The position numbers and the translations under genes are program-made. Shown piece after piece: positions 26,014 through 35,369 of a DNA stretch of 64,000 nt. The notes under the pieces are model-generated. The model was not told the origin of the DNA. It was given only the letters and a program-made list of their open reading frames with translations, and made no database searches. The DNA comes from Chryseolinea soli (GTDB lineage: Bacteria > Bacteroidota > Bacteroidia > Cytophagales > Cyclobacteriaceae), in NCBI RefSeq assembly GCF_003589925.1, contig NZ_CP032382.1:6572001-6636000 (forward strand). The letters are read 5' to 3'. The stretch's first letter is position 1. Every line of letters starts with the position of its first letter.

Positions 26014-26032
26014 TTCTAACGGAGGGCAGCAA

Positions 26033-26488
26033 CTAAGGCTGAATCGCTGCGCCCCAATAGTTGTTTACATCGTTAAAATAAGAATGATCGTTCGTGGCGG
26101 GCCAATGCGTCTTGTCAAAGCCCGGCATGTCGGCAAAGCTGGCGCGGTCGCGATCAAGGATAAAACACTCCTTGTCCGGATCCAGATACAGCTTGCTGAA
26201 CGGTATGGCAAACAGCTTTCCACCCAATCCGAGGAAGGCCCCGAATTCGAGCACGGTATAATCGATTCCCCCGCTCACAATGTTGATCATGAGGTTGTCG
26301 ATCTTGCCAAGGCGTTCGCCCTTTGTGTTCTCAACCGGATCACCGATAATGCTGGTGGCCGTTAACCGGCGCACCGGTGTGTTGGCCGCAGGTCCCTCGT
26401 GATTACGTCCGGTCACGTTGTCGACTTCATAATCTTTTCCATGCACATTCATAAAACCTCCTGCTTTTGGTTGAACATCGTTTTCCAT
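26033..26488 (-). CDS. PRC-barrel domain protein
   Basis: 151 residues from the ATG at 26488 (MENDVQPKAG); an upstream in-frame ATG at 26581 would add 31 residues that include a hydrophobic patch, so a membrane-anchored form cannot be excluded. The PRC barrel spans about residues 40-130: RRLTATSIIGDPVENTKGERLGKI, then VSGGIDYTVLEFGAFLGLGGKLFAIPFSKL and ECFILDRDR, with a C-terminal PGFDKTHWP motif typical of the stress/photosynthesis-type PRC proteins. Role unknown. Confidence 0.8.
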   Translation of the reverse strand: MENDVQPKAGGFMNVHGKDYEVDNVTGRNHEGPAANTPVRRLTATSIIGDPVENTKGERLGKIDNLMINIVSGGIDYTVLEFGAFLGLGGKLFAIPFSKLYLDPDKECFILDRDRASFADMPGFDKTHWPATNDHSYFNDVNNYWGAAIQP

Positions 26489-26622
26489 AGAAGTGCGCAT
26501 AAAAATCATGCAAAGTAAAAGTGCCATCCCCAGGCTGCGATAAGCTTCATTCGAAGACAAACTGTGGAATTTGTCCGCCACTGGGGTCTTATGTAAACAG
26601 TCGGGCAGACGTTCTGTTTTAA

Positions 26623-28917
26623 TTATTTTTTAAAACGGGTATGCTTCACACCCTTTTTTGTCTTGAAGAGCCGTTGGAAGAAATTGCGGTCGGAGCGCGA
26701 CATACTGCAATCCAGTTTGCCCGCCAATTCGGGCGAGAGCGCCGGAAAGTGCGCGCCGGTGATGGCCCGGAGTTCGGGATCTTTATTCATGCGCTGCAAC
26801 ATGCCGGCCACGATGGGCAACGCCGTAGCGGAACCCTGTCCCATGGACGTGCTCCGGAAGTGAATGGCCGGATCGTCAGCGCCCACCCAGCAGCCGATCA
26901 CCAATTTTGGGGTGATGCCGATAAACCAGCCATCGGCGTTGGATTGCGTGGTGCCGGTTTTGCCGGCCACATCGTTGTTGAGTCCATATTTAGAACGCAG
27001 ACCCGAGCCCGTGCCCTCGTTCACCACCCGCTTCAACATGTGTAGCATGATGTCGGCCGTTTCTTTTGACAGGGCGCGTTCGGATTTGTTGTTTTTGCCA
27101 AACGAATCGAGACGTTTGCCCTGGTTGGTGGTGATGGCCGTGATGTAGACCGGCTTCCGGTAATTTCCTCCATTGGCAAAAACGCTATAAGCGCCCACCA
27201 TTTCCATCATGGAAATAGACGGCGTGCCGAGCGCAATAGACGGCACGGCCGGCAGGTCGCTGTGAATACCCATGCGGCGGGCGATGGCAATGGCATTGGG
27301 AATGCCCGCCTTTTCCAGCAGCTTCACCGACACGGTGTTCACGGAACCGGCCAGGCCTCCCTCCATGGAATATTTCTGATCGTACGTTTCGGTGTTGGAA
27401 TTTTCAGGCGTCCATCCTTCCATGTTGGTGTATTCCGTCCGGCGCGCCGAGATGTAGTCGCAAGGACTCACGCCTTGCTCGATGGCAGCGGCGTACACCA
27501 CGGGTTTGAAAGTTGATCCCACTTGTCGCCGCGTGCTCTCGCGAACGTGGTCGTATTGGAAAAATTCGTGATCGATCCCTCCTACCCAGGCTTTCACGGC
27601 GCCCGTGCGCGGGTCGGTGGCGAGCAAGCCGGCTTGCAGAAATTGAAGGTGGTGAAGCAGCGAATCGTAGGCGCTCATTTTCATTTCGCGCTCGCCCTGC
27701 CAGGTAAAGACCTTTCGCATGCCGCTCTTCTTCAGGTCGGCCATGATCTCTTTTTCGGATCGGCCTTCGGCGGATTCGGCAAGGTATTGAGGAAGGGACT
27801 TCAGTTTGGAGGCAGCCGCATTCTTGATACTGCGCTTGTCCACCTGGGACGCGAACCGGGTTTGCAACACTTTCATGTGCGACTGCATGGCGGCCTCGGC
27901 ATAGCCCTGCAGGCGTGAGTCGATGGTGGTGTATATTTTCAGCCCATCGGTATACAAATTATAGGGTGTGCCGTCCGGCTTTTTATGATCCTGGCACCAG
28001 GCCAGCAATTCGGCTTTGAGGTAGGCGCGAAAATAGGGCGCGAGACCGGAGTTGTGCGTGATCTTTTGATAGCGCAGCTTCAGGGGAAGCGCCTGCAGGG
28101 AGTCGGCTTCCGCTTTGGTGAGGTATTCGTATTTCTCCATTTGTGCCAGCACGACGTCTCTTCGCAGTTTGGCACGTTCGGGGAACAGTCGCGGGTTGTA
28201 GGTGTGTGTAGCTTTGAGCATCCCGACGAGCACGGCGGCCTGGTCGGTGGTGAGCTTGTTCACCGGCGTGGAGTAAAAGCGCTCGGCCGCGGTCTTGATG
28301 CCATAGACGTTGTCGCCAAAAGGAATGGTGTTGAGATAGAGCACGATGATGTCGTCTTTCGAATAGACGCTCTCCAGCCGACGGGCGATGATCATTTCCT
28401 GGATCTTGTTCACCGCCAAAGAGAACATCACATGCGGCTGACGGGGATACAAGTTCTTGGCCAATTGCTGCGTCAGGGTGCTCCCTCCCCCCGCCGACTC
28501 ACTTTGAAAAAAGATGCCTTTGATCAGCACGCGGAACATGCTCCGGGTGTCGATCCCCGAATGTTTGTAGAAGCGCGCGTCCTCGGTAGCAATCAGGGCG
28601 TTTTTGAGTCGTTTCGGGATGGCTGAGCCGGGCACGGTGGAACGTTCCTGGAGATAATAGCGGCCCAGCAAAACACTGTCGGCGCTATACACCTCGGTGG
28701 CCACCTGGTGGCGGATGTCGCGCAACTCGTCGCGGCCGGGCACGTGGCCAAAGACACCAACCCAAACCATCGCCACAAACAATAGGGCCAGTATGCAAAG
28801 TCCGGCAAAGAAAAATAATATAGAACGAATGATCCGCTGGTGACGGAGCGATTGCTGGAAAAGGCGGTTCAGGATCGCTTTGCAGCGTTCTAAAAGTTCA
28901 AAAAATGATTCATTCAT
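26623..28917 (-). CDS. class A penicillin-binding protein (transglycosylase/transpeptidase)
   Basis: 764 residues from the ATG at 28917 (MNESFFELLERCK); the frame opens 23 codons earlier without family resemblance. Short cytoplasmic tail, TM about 31-54, GT51 domain (about 75-250) with IATEDARFYKHSG and GGSTLTQQLAKNLYPRQ, then the transpeptidase domain (about 400-700) with G-S-T-F-K-P (active Ser), S-V-N and K-T-G-T-T motifs. All catalytic motifs intact. It polymerises and crosslinks peptidoglycan at the inner membrane; PBP1A-like, a monocistronic unit here. Confidence 0.93.
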   Translation of the reverse strand: MNESFFELLERCKAILNRLFQQSLRHQRIIRSILFFFAGLCILALLFVAMVWVGVFGHVPGRDELRDIRHQVATEVYSADSVLLGRYYLQERSTVPGSAIPKRLKNALIATEDARFYKHSGIDTRSMFRVLIKGIFFQSESAGGGSTLTQQLAKNLYPRQPHVMFSLAVNKIQEMIIARRLESVYSKDDIIVLYLNTIPFGDNVYGIKTAAERFYSTPVNKLTTDQAAVLVGMLKATHTYNPRLFPERAKLRRDVVLAQMEKYEYLTKAEADSLQALPLKLRYQKITHNSGLAPYFRAYLKAELLAWCQDHKKPDGTPYNLYTDGLKIYTTIDSRLQGYAEAAMQSHMKVLQTRFASQVDKRSIKNAAASKLKSLPQYLAESAEGRSEKEIMADLKKSGMRKVFTWQGEREMKMSAYDSLLHHLQFLQAGLLATDPRTGAVKAWVGGIDHEFFQYDHVRESTRRQVGSTFKPVVYAAAIEQGVSPCDYISARRTEYTNMEGWTPENSNTETYDQKYSMEGGLAGSVNTVSVKLLEKAGIPNAIAIARRMGIHSDLPAVPSIALGTPSISMMEMVGAYSVFANGGNYRKPVYITAITTNQGKRLDSFGKNNKSERALSKETADIMLHMLKRVVNEGTGSGLRSKYGLNNDVAGKTGTTQSNADGWFIGITPKLVIGCWVGADDPAIHFRSTSMGQGSATALPIVAGMLQRMNKDPELRAITGAHFPALSPELAGKLDCSMSRSDRNFFQRLFKTKKGVKHTRFKK

Positions 28918-29104
28918 AAGAGGGTCCGCAAAACTAACGACAACGGCGCGACAAAAAGCATGCGCGGTTTCTTTTTCTCCGCTCAATGGTAGAAACCGGC
29001 CGTATTATGTTGATTCGGGCCTTTGAAAATATGATACGAGAAGTCCTGACGAGACACGGGTGTGTAGATTTTCCACGATCCTCATCGGGCACGGTTTCCG
29101 ACCA

Positions 29105-29134
29105 TTGGTGCCCTGCAACCGGGATTTCACTTTG
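29105..29134 (+). promoter_or_regulatory. putative promoter of membrane protein gene
   Basis: TTG (29105-29107), 19 bases, then TCACTTTG (29127-29134), one mismatch from TAnnTTTG. The ATG at 29158 follows after 23 bases. Confidence 0.4.
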
Positions 29135-29157
29135 AGCGTCAAAAAAGAAAAATCGCC

Positions 29158-29592
29158 ATGAGCCAATCGAAAGTCATTCGCATCAGCCTGACCGGCGTCG
29201 CTGTTTTGTTGTTGTTGGTCGGGATCGAAAGTGGAACCGTCGGGCGACATCTGGTCCAGATCATCCCGATCATCAGCGTGATCCCGGTAGTCACGGGCGA
29301 AAATGAGTATGGGAAGGCAGCCGCGATCGGAGTTCTGCTTTTTTGGCTGATCACCATGCTGCTCATCTGGCTGCATATCCTCAACATTGCCCACGCGCTG
29401 ACAGGCACTTTTACAACCATCGAGATCATCCTCGCGGTGCTCATCGCGGCAATGTCCCTGCTGGGAATTTATAAGGCCGCCGGCCACGGCTTTCGCACTT
29501 CTTATTTCCTTTTCTTTATCTTTTTTACGAGCCTATTCTTCGCCTACGGCTTTGCATCGCTGAGTTACGGTAGATTTTTCTTTATCCCTTGA
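29158..29592 (+). CDS. small integral membrane protein, unknown function
   Basis: 144 residues, almost entirely hydrophobic with four predicted TM helices (about 7-22, 38-68 broken by a short loop, 78-100, 115-135). No charged active-site motif. The frame on the opposite strand (29005-29487) is polar and low-complexity and is judged a shadow. Not recognised as a named family. Convergent with the permease of module 2. Confidence 0.6.
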   Translation: MSQSKVIRISLTGVAVLLLLVGIESGTVGRHLVQIIPIISVIPVVTGENEYGKAAAIGVLLFWLITMLLIWLHILNIAHALTGTFTTIEIILAVLIAAMSLLGIYKAAGHGFRTSYFLFFIFFTSLFFAYGFASLSYGRFFFIP

Positions 29593-29632
29593 CGGCAGAA
29601 AGATTGGATCTCAGATCTGAACTGCATTTCAT

Positions 29633-32314
29633 CTACTCGCTCTTCAGTACCTCCGCCGGATTGCTCCTCGCTGCCTTTATCGTCTGCGACCCAATCATTA
29701 TGAAAGCGATCAGCAATACCACCAGCAACCCAACGAACAACTCGGCAATTTGCACGGGTGTATGATAGGGAAAATTCGTAAGGACGACCTTCTCGAAAAA
29801 GACGTACGTTGCCGGCAGGGCAATGAGCGCCGCCGTCGCCAGGAGCAATAGGAAATCGCGGCTCAGCAAGAATACAAGGCTGCCCGAGGTGGCGCCCATG
29901 ATCTTTCGGATGCTGATCTCTTTTAGTCTGGTCTCGGTGGTGAACACCACCATTCCGAACAATCCCATCGATGCGATCGAAATGGCAAGGAACGAAAGGA
30001 AGCCAATGATCTTCACCATGGCGGAAAATTCACTGTAAGCTGCTTCTATGGCTTTGTCATAAAATTCGGCCTGAAAGGGATGAATACGGTCGGTCTTCTT
30101 CCATACGGACTCGATCTTCGCCAGGGTCCCCACCATGTCGGTGCTTTGGATTTTGGCATTAATGACGGCCCGGTCGCCGGGTGTCCAAAACATGAAGGCT
30201 ACCGGCTCGATGAGGTTCTCGACCCTGCCGTAGTGAAAGTCTTTCATCACTCCAACAATGGTCATCTTACGTCCATGTACCTGGAAACTATTGAAGGTGA
30301 TCTCCTCCCCGATGGCTTTCTCAGGGTCGCCGGCACCGATGTTAAGTCGTTTTAACACTTGCTCGTTAACGATCACTTCCGTGGCAGCGTTCGCCGTGGT
30401 GGGTCGCGCCTTAAAATTTCCGCCTGCTGCGAGCTTGTGCTCATGCAACGGCAAATAGTTTTCGTCGACGTGGTTGGTCAAGACCAGCACGGAGTCGCGC
30501 GAATCTTCGGATTTCATATAACCTCCCCAGGCATTCCCGATACTGGTGATGATCAACGAACGGGAGAGCGCCGTTACTTCAGGCATCTCGCCCAGTTCCT
30601 TGAGAAGGACATCAGGATTATTGCCCTGCATATTAATGTTCAGGATGTTCTCTGTTTTGAAGCCCAGGTCGAATGCTAATATGTTTTTATACTGCACATA
30701 GCCGACCGCGGTTGCGGTTATAAAGATCAGTGTGACCGTGTATTGAATCACCACCAGCGTGCGTTTGACCATGACGTGTTGAAATACTTTCACCGACGAC
30801 ACATTCCTGAGTGCATTGATCGCGCTGACTTTCGAGAAGAACAGAGCAGGCATGAAGCCGGCCACCATACCTACTGCAATCGAAAAGACGATAAAGGCGA
30901 CGACCATGGACGGTGTGAGCTCCAGTTTCACCATGTGTTGCATCTCGGGCGCTATGTTTATCAGCTGTGGCCGCAACAGGAGAAATATCGCGTATGAAAG
31001 AAGAAGGGCAGCCAGGGAGATGATAATCGCCTCCGCGAGGAATTGATACCGTATCTGGCTTTTTCCCGCGCCGATCGCTTTGCGAAGACCGACTTCCTTA
31101 AAGCGGCGCATGGCACGTGCCATCGACAGATTGGAATAGTTAAAACACGCACACAATATCACAACGAACGCAAGGCCCCCGAGTATCCAAACCACAACGG
31201 GAGGCATGTGCGGGCCGGTAGGGCCCATGGGGCGACGGAGCTCCTCTCCGACCACAATCTCATCTAAAGGAAGAAGCTCGAGTTGAATCTTTGTGCGCTC
31301 CTCCGCTCGATTCTCCTCTCTGGCAATGGCATCGAGCTGCGACTGGATGGAGACCTTATCGGCATTTTCGGGTAGAAGGAGATACACGTAGTTCGAATAC
31401 ATATTTTCCCACGCCTCAAAACGCTGATCGTTTTTATTGATTTTCTCCGCCGTGGCGAACGAGACGAGTGCTTCGAAGTGGATATGCGAAAAGAAGGGAA
31501 CGTCCTTCATGACACCGGTCACCTGGTAATCCAGTGTATCGAACTTGATCGCCTTGCCAAGCGCCGATCCGTTGCCGAAGAGTTTCTTCGCGGCGGTCTC
31601 CGTGAGAACGATCGAGTAAGGATCGTTGAGCGCCGTTGCGGGATTGCCCTCCAGCATCGGAAACGTGAATATCCTGAACAATGATGGCTCGGCCCAGAAG
31701 CCCTTGATGGGAACCACGTTGTCGCCAACTTTCGCGTCCTGCGAAAAATCACTGCGCAGAATCGCCACTTCTTCGACGCCGGTCATTTTCTCCCGGATAA
31801 GCTTTCCGGTCTTTATGGAAGTGGTTCCAAACTTCCCGTTTTGGACACCATTAGAAGCCACGGCATTGGTGATGCGATAGATCCTATCGCCATTCTCGTG
31901 AAACTTGTCGTATGAATACAGGTCGAGTACGAACGCAATCAGCAGTAACCCGACAGACATACTGACGGCCAGGCCAACGATATTGATGAACGAGAACAAC
32001 TTGTTGCGCATGAGGTTGCGTCCTGATGTTTTGATGTAGCTTCCGATCATAATCCAGTTGATGAAGAGCTTTATAAATTTTGGCGCACGCACCGTATAGG
32101 GTCTAAAGAACTTGAATGCATCGATGATGTAAATGAGCTTCGCGCGGCGTGAACCGATCGATTCAACGTTCCGCTCGAAATATTCATGGAGGTCTCCCAG
32201 GAGATCCTCCGCGAGCTGGGGCTTGCAATACCATTCAACGAATCGCTGCGCCCACCGGGGCGGTTGAGGGTGGTTATCCCGATCGCTATCGTGAGTAGGC
32301 TGCCGGACGCTCAT
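29633..32314 (-). CDS. permease-prefix-domain ABC transporter permease (module 2)
   Basis: 893 residues. The ATG overlaps the PadR stop by four bases (ATGA at 32311-32314), as in module 1. Prefix domain about 15-85 (PPRWAQRFVEWYCKPQ, GDLHEYFERN), TM1 about 110-135, MacB-type periplasmic domain, TM helices with RRFKEVGLRKAIGAGKS, second periplasmic domain, FtsX domain with TRLKEISIRKIMGATSG; ends P-A-E-V-L-K-S-E. It resembles the module 1 permease along its whole length, so the two are paralogues. Substrate and ATPase unknown. Confidence 0.9.
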   Translation of the reverse strand: MSVRQPTHDSDRDNHPQPPRWAQRFVEWYCKPQLAEDLLGDLHEYFERNVESIGSRRAKLIYIIDAFKFFRPYTVRAPKFIKLFINWIMIGSYIKTSGRNLMRNKLFSFINIVGLAVSMSVGLLLIAFVLDLYSYDKFHENGDRIYRITNAVASNGVQNGKFGTTSIKTGKLIREKMTGVEEVAILRSDFSQDAKVGDNVVPIKGFWAEPSLFRIFTFPMLEGNPATALNDPYSIVLTETAAKKLFGNGSALGKAIKFDTLDYQVTGVMKDVPFFSHIHFEALVSFATAEKINKNDQRFEAWENMYSNYVYLLLPENADKVSIQSQLDAIAREENRAEERTKIQLELLPLDEIVVGEELRRPMGPTGPHMPPVVVWILGGLAFVVILCACFNYSNLSMARAMRRFKEVGLRKAIGAGKSQIRYQFLAEAIIISLAALLLSYAIFLLLRPQLINIAPEMQHMVKLELTPSMVVAFIVFSIAVGMVAGFMPALFFSKVSAINALRNVSSVKVFQHVMVKRTLVVIQYTVTLIFITATAVGYVQYKNILAFDLGFKTENILNINMQGNNPDVLLKELGEMPEVTALSRSLIITSIGNAWGGYMKSEDSRDSVLVLTNHVDENYLPLHEHKLAAGGNFKARPTTANAATEVIVNEQVLKRLNIGAGDPEKAIGEEITFNSFQVHGRKMTIVGVMKDFHYGRVENLIEPVAFMFWTPGDRAVINAKIQSTDMVGTLAKIESVWKKTDRIHPFQAEFYDKAIEAAYSEFSAMVKIIGFLSFLAISIASMGLFGMVVFTTETRLKEISIRKIMGATSGSLVFLLSRDFLLLLATAALIALPATYVFFEKVVLTNFPYHTPVQIAELFVGLLVVLLIAFIMIGSQTIKAARSNPAEVLKSE

Positions 32315-32643
32315 GCTTTTTTCCAGACTAATGAAGGAATTCTATCCCAGAGTTGATCGCGCATCGACTTGGCTCGCACCAACGCTGCCTTGCCTGGGAT
32401 CGTAAGCTGATAAAATCGCTTGCGTTTACCGCCACGCGTTTTGGTCGACTCCCCCAACTGGCTTTCCACAAAGCCTTTCTCTTCCAGGCGATGGAGCACG
32501 GCGTGTACTACGCCCAGCTTCACGGAACGGCCGGTGTGTTGGACGAGTTCGTCGCAGATCGCTACGCTGTAGGCCTCCTCCATCAGTGCGGCGATGGTCA
32601 GCAGCATCAGTTCTTCGAATTCTCCGAGGTTTGTGCCTTTCAC
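32311..32643 (-). CDS. PadR-family transcriptional regulator (module 2)
   Basis: 110 residues, starting with GTG at 32643; the module 1 homologue uses ATG at the same place. Closely related to that protein (MKGTNLGEFEELMLLTIAAL, KLGVVHAVLHRLEEKGF, RGGKRKRFYQLT). Winged helix with a C-terminal dimerisation helix. A perfect 30-bp palindrome starts 18 bases upstream of the GTG, so autoregulation of the padR-permease unit is very likely. Confidence 0.92.
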   Translation of the reverse strand: MKGTNLGEFEELMLLTIAALMEEAYSVAICDELVQHTGRSVKLGVVHAVLHRLEEKGFVESQLGESTKTRGGKRKRFYQLTIPGKAALVRAKSMRDQLWDRIPSLVWKKA

Positions 32644-32647
32644 GTTG

Positions 32648-32690
32648 TTAATTACGTAAATGTATGTATAATTGATTCATTATACATACA
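32648..32690 (-). promoter_or_regulatory. PadR operator: perfect 12+6+12 palindrome
   Basis: TGTATGTATAAT (32661-32672) and ATTATACATACA (32679-32690) are exact reverse complements around a six-base spacer. The adjoining block 32648-32668 is identical to 8476-8496 before the paralogous padR. PadR dimers typically bind AT-rich palindromes of this size over their own promoter. A near-consensus -7 box (TACATTTA) lies on the minus strand inside the block, so binding would occlude RNA polymerase. Confidence 0.75.
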
Positions 32691-32794
32691 AAATGTGAGT
32701 AAATATAAAGCTCCCATCCCATCCATGCTGATGAATAGTCGCAAACCGCCTTCCATTAGACGCAGATAACCCTATGCCCGAAACTTGCTGGTGT

Positions 32795-32802
32795 TAATTT
32801 TG
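32795..32802 (+). promoter_or_regulatory. putative -7 box of VOC gene
   Basis: TAATTTTG matches TAnnTTTG exactly, 27 bases before the ATG at 32830. No clear TTG at the -33 position. Confidence 0.35.
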
Positions 32803-32829
32803 CTCACCGCTATTTTAAAACAAACAACC

Positions 32830-33345
32830 ATGAGCAACATCAATGACACTCTCGCCAAACTTGAATTCGCGCAAATCGGATGGGTCGTTCCCGATATCAA
32901 CGCTACTGCAAAATTCCTTGAGAAATCTTTGGGCATTGTCTTTCCGAAGCCCGAACGGTACAGTGCAGAGGACCTGAACATAAAATATTATGGCAAGGTT
33001 GTACCCAGCGATGGATTGACGACGCAAACGTACAACGGCAGTGCATTCATCGAACTCATTCAGCCCCTGTCAGGTCAAAGTTTGTTCCATGATTACCTGG
33101 CAAAATATCCTGCCGGTGGAGTACAGCACCTAGCCTTCCGGTTGCCCGTTAGCGGTTTCGATCGGGTTGTTGACGACCTTACCAAACAAGGATATGCCAT
33201 TATCGGCGAAGTGGATCATCCCATTGCGCGAATGAAATTCTTCGACACCTACCAAACGACGGGAGTGGCAACGGAGATCATGGGCATTACACCGGAGGGA
33301 TGGACGGCTATCAAAAGCATGGAGAAAGCAGCATCCGGGAAATAG
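32830..33345 (+). CDS. VOC family (glyoxalase-like) protein
   Basis: 171 residues from the ATG at 32830 (MSNINDTLAKL); 15 extra upstream codons are rejected as the region holds the promoter. One VOC domain pair-half: FAQIGWVVPDINATAKFLEKSLGI, AFIELIQPLSG, GGVQHLAFRLP, and VATEIMGITPEG near the end. His in Q-H-L-A-F and Glu in FIELIQ/TEIMG are at the usual metal-ligand positions, as in methylmalonyl-CoA epimerase-like and lactoylglutathione-lyase-like proteins. Substrate unknown; cytosolic. Confidence 0.85.
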   Translation: MSNINDTLAKLEFAQIGWVVPDINATAKFLEKSLGIVFPKPERYSAEDLNIKYYGKVVPSDGLTTQTYNGSAFIELIQPLSGQSLFHDYLAKYPAGGVQHLAFRLPVSGFDRVVDDLTKQGYAIIGEVDHPIARMKFFDTYQTTGVATEIMGITPEGWTAIKSMEKAASGK

Positions 33346-33387
33346 AAAAAGCAACCTAATTTCTGATCAACCTGGCATCCCGCGTCG

Positions 33388-34383
33388 TCAGCGCGTTGGA
33401 TTCGGTTGAGCGGGAACGACAAAGACCTTTTCGCCGCGTCGAAAATCGCTGTCTGCCGACGCCTTCACGATCAGGACATTTTCTGCAATGGTCAGAGCAT
33501 TTTCCGCAAGGGCCACGACGATCTCACGGTGGCTTCCAAAAAATCGGATTGCTTTGACGGTGCCGCTCCAGCCCGTGTTGTCCGTCCGGGAAAGGCAAAG
33601 GTCCTCCGGGCGGGCGATCGGCGCAGGGGCCTGCCCCACTCCTCCCGACAGCCGGTTGGATTGGGATGGCGTCAACAGGTTGAAGGTTCCGAACAGGCCG
33701 GCAGCATAGGCATTCACGGGCCGGCGGTAGATGTTTTGAGGAGAATCTTTCTGGACGATCTGTCCGTCTTTCAGAATGATGATCTGGTCGGCCCACGGCA
33801 GCGTGTCGGCCGGATCGTGCGACACGAGCATGCAGGTGATGTTGAGGCGGTGGCCGATGTCGTCGATGACCGATTTCAGGATGTTTTTGTGCACCATGTC
33901 GAGATTGGTGAACGGCTCGTCCAGCAGCAACAATTGCGGCGAGCCGATCAGCAGTTTGGCCAAGGCCACGCGCTGGCGTTCGCCACCCGACAGGTGATCG
34001 GTTTTGCGCGAAAGAACATGGGTGATCTCACAAACGTCATACAACGTATGGGCCACCGTGTCAGGGATCTTGTTCGCATACTGCAACACCTGCTCGATGC
34101 GCAAGGACTTGGGCAACTCGAAATGTTGTGACAAATACCCGATCGCCGGATGACCCGGCACGAGCTTTTCGCCGGCGCCCAACACGCGCTCGCCGTGAAA
34201 AAAGACTTCGCCCTCGTCGGGTTGGTTCAAGCCGGCAATCGCTTTGAGGAGCGAGCTTTTTCCGGAGCCCGTTTCGCCGGCAATGGCAATCTTCTGAAGT
34301 TTCGCCTGCGAAAAGCTGACGTCGTTCAACGCAAAGCCTTCTTCTTTTCGGATGCGAAGACCGGATACTTTTAAGAATGTCAT
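33388..34383 (-). CDS. orphan ABC transporter ATPase (CysA/ModC/PotA-like)
   Basis: 331 residues. ABC domain about 1-230: Walker A G-E-T-G-S-G-K-S-S, signature LSGGERQRVALAK, Walker B LLLLDEPF, H-loop LVSHDPADT. The C-terminal 90 residues (from about 240, with APIARPEDLCLS) look like the TOBE/regulatory domain of importer ATPases for molybdate, sulfate or polyamines. No permease or binding protein is adjacent. It could energise distant importers; I would not assign it to the FtsX-type permeases in this window. Confidence 0.85.
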   Translation of the reverse strand: MTFLKVSGLRIRKEEGFALNDVSFSQAKLQKIAIAGETGSGKSSLLKAIAGLNQPDEGEVFFHGERVLGAGEKLVPGHPAIGYLSQHFELPKSLRIEQVLQYANKIPDTVAHTLYDVCEITHVLSRKTDHLSGGERQRVALAKLLIGSPQLLLLDEPFTNLDMVHKNILKSVIDDIGHRLNITCMLVSHDPADTLPWADQIIILKDGQIVQKDSPQNIYRRPVNAYAAGLFGTFNLLTPSQSNRLSGGVGQAPAPIARPEDLCLSRTDNTGWSGTVKAIRFFGSHREIVVALAENALTIAENVLIVKASADSDFRRGEKVFVVPAQPNPTR

Positions 34384-34440
34384 CAGTGTTTCTTAGGGCT
34401 TAAATTTCCGGATAGTATTTTTTACAGCGTGGTTCACTCG

Positions 34441-35304
34441 TTATGCTCCACAACATTTTTTGAACTTTTTCCCCTGACCACACGGACACGGATCGTTGCG
34501 TTCGAGGGTATCCTTTACCGGCACCGGGCGGTTCGCCGCGATGTCCTGGTGAAAAGCTTGCGCGAGCAGCGCATAGAGGTCGGGATGATTCTTTTTTAAC
34601 AACTCGGGGCGTTCGAAGAAATATTCACCCACCACGGCCAGGAACTCGCTCTCGTTGGTGGCACCATACACGTCGATGTCGCTCTTGCCCTTCAGAATAT
34701 CTTTGATGGACGCATGGATGAGGTCCAGCCACGGCCGCGCATAAGCCTTGTTGTTGAGGATCGTAGGGATGCCATCGATGTTGCCGTCTTCCTTGTCGAG
34801 CAGGTGGATGAATTCGTGGATGCCCACGTTGTGTTTGTCCGACTTGTTGCTGAACCCCTCGTGCAGGGCCGGCTTGGACAGGATCATTTTGCCCTGCAGG
34901 TTGCCGCTGCCCACCATGCCCAGGATGGCTTCGTCCTTGCTGCCGATGTCGTAGTCGCGGTCGAAGTGGCCGGGGTAAAGCAATACTTCGTCTAAAAAAG
35001 TATAGTCCCACTCCGGGAAGCCGAACACGGGGATGGCGGCGCTGCTGGCGACCAGGAGTTTGTCGGTGATGTCGACGGTGGTCTCAATGCCGGTGACGCG
35101 GACGTTGGCCAGGAAGCGCATGACATCGATTTCGAAGCGCTTTTTCTCGTCCGCCGGAAGGCTGCGGTAAAACCCGACCTTCTCCTCCAAAACCAACCTC
35201 CAGGACGGGGGAAAATCGCCGGTCACCTTTTTCTTGCGGTGTTGGCCGGTATAAAAGATGGAAAAGACGACGATAAAAGCAATGATGAGCAAAAAGGGGA
35301 TCAT
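34441..35304 (-). CDS. MtfA/M90-family zinc peptidase with SEC-C tail
   Basis: 287 residues from the ATG at 35304; a TTG five codons earlier is less likely. N-terminal TM (about 2-18), then an M90 peptidase domain with H-E-F-I-H (His163, Glu164, His167) and the later conserved NESEFLAVVGEYFFE. A SEC-C zinc motif (DPCPCGQGKKFKKCCG) closes the protein, a fusion often seen in this family in Bacteroidota. In E. coli MtfA binds the regulator Mlc; whether that applies here is unknown. Membrane-tethered, active site probably cytosolic. Confidence 0.88.
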   Translation of the reverse strand: MIPFLLIIAFIVVFSIFYTGQHRKKKVTGDFPPSWRLVLEEKVGFYRSLPADEKKRFEIDVMRFLANVRVTGIETTVDITDKLLVASSAAIPVFGFPEWDYTFLDEVLLYPGHFDRDYDIGSKDEAILGMVGSGNLQGKMILSKPALHEGFSNKSDKHNVGIHEFIHLLDKEDGNIDGIPTILNNKAYARPWLDLIHASIKDILKGKSDIDVYGATNESEFLAVVGEYFFERPELLKKNHPDLYALLAQAFHQDIAANRPVPVKDTLERNDPCPCGQGKKFKKCCGA

Positions 35305-35369
35305 ACCACGGGCGCCCAATTTTAAGGGATGGCAATTTAATAATATATTTGCCCCCTTATTTCAAAATC

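Noticed and set aside
29005..29487. Minus-strand frame opposite the 144-residue membrane protein
   Set aside because: Rich in Asp/Gln/His with no domain; the plus frame has four clean TM helices and a promoter-like sequence before it.
33388..34383. Orphan ABC ATPase as the missing partner of the FtsX-type permeases
   Set aside because: Its C-terminal TOBE-like domain marks an importer ATPase; MacB/LolD-type partners are short and lack it.
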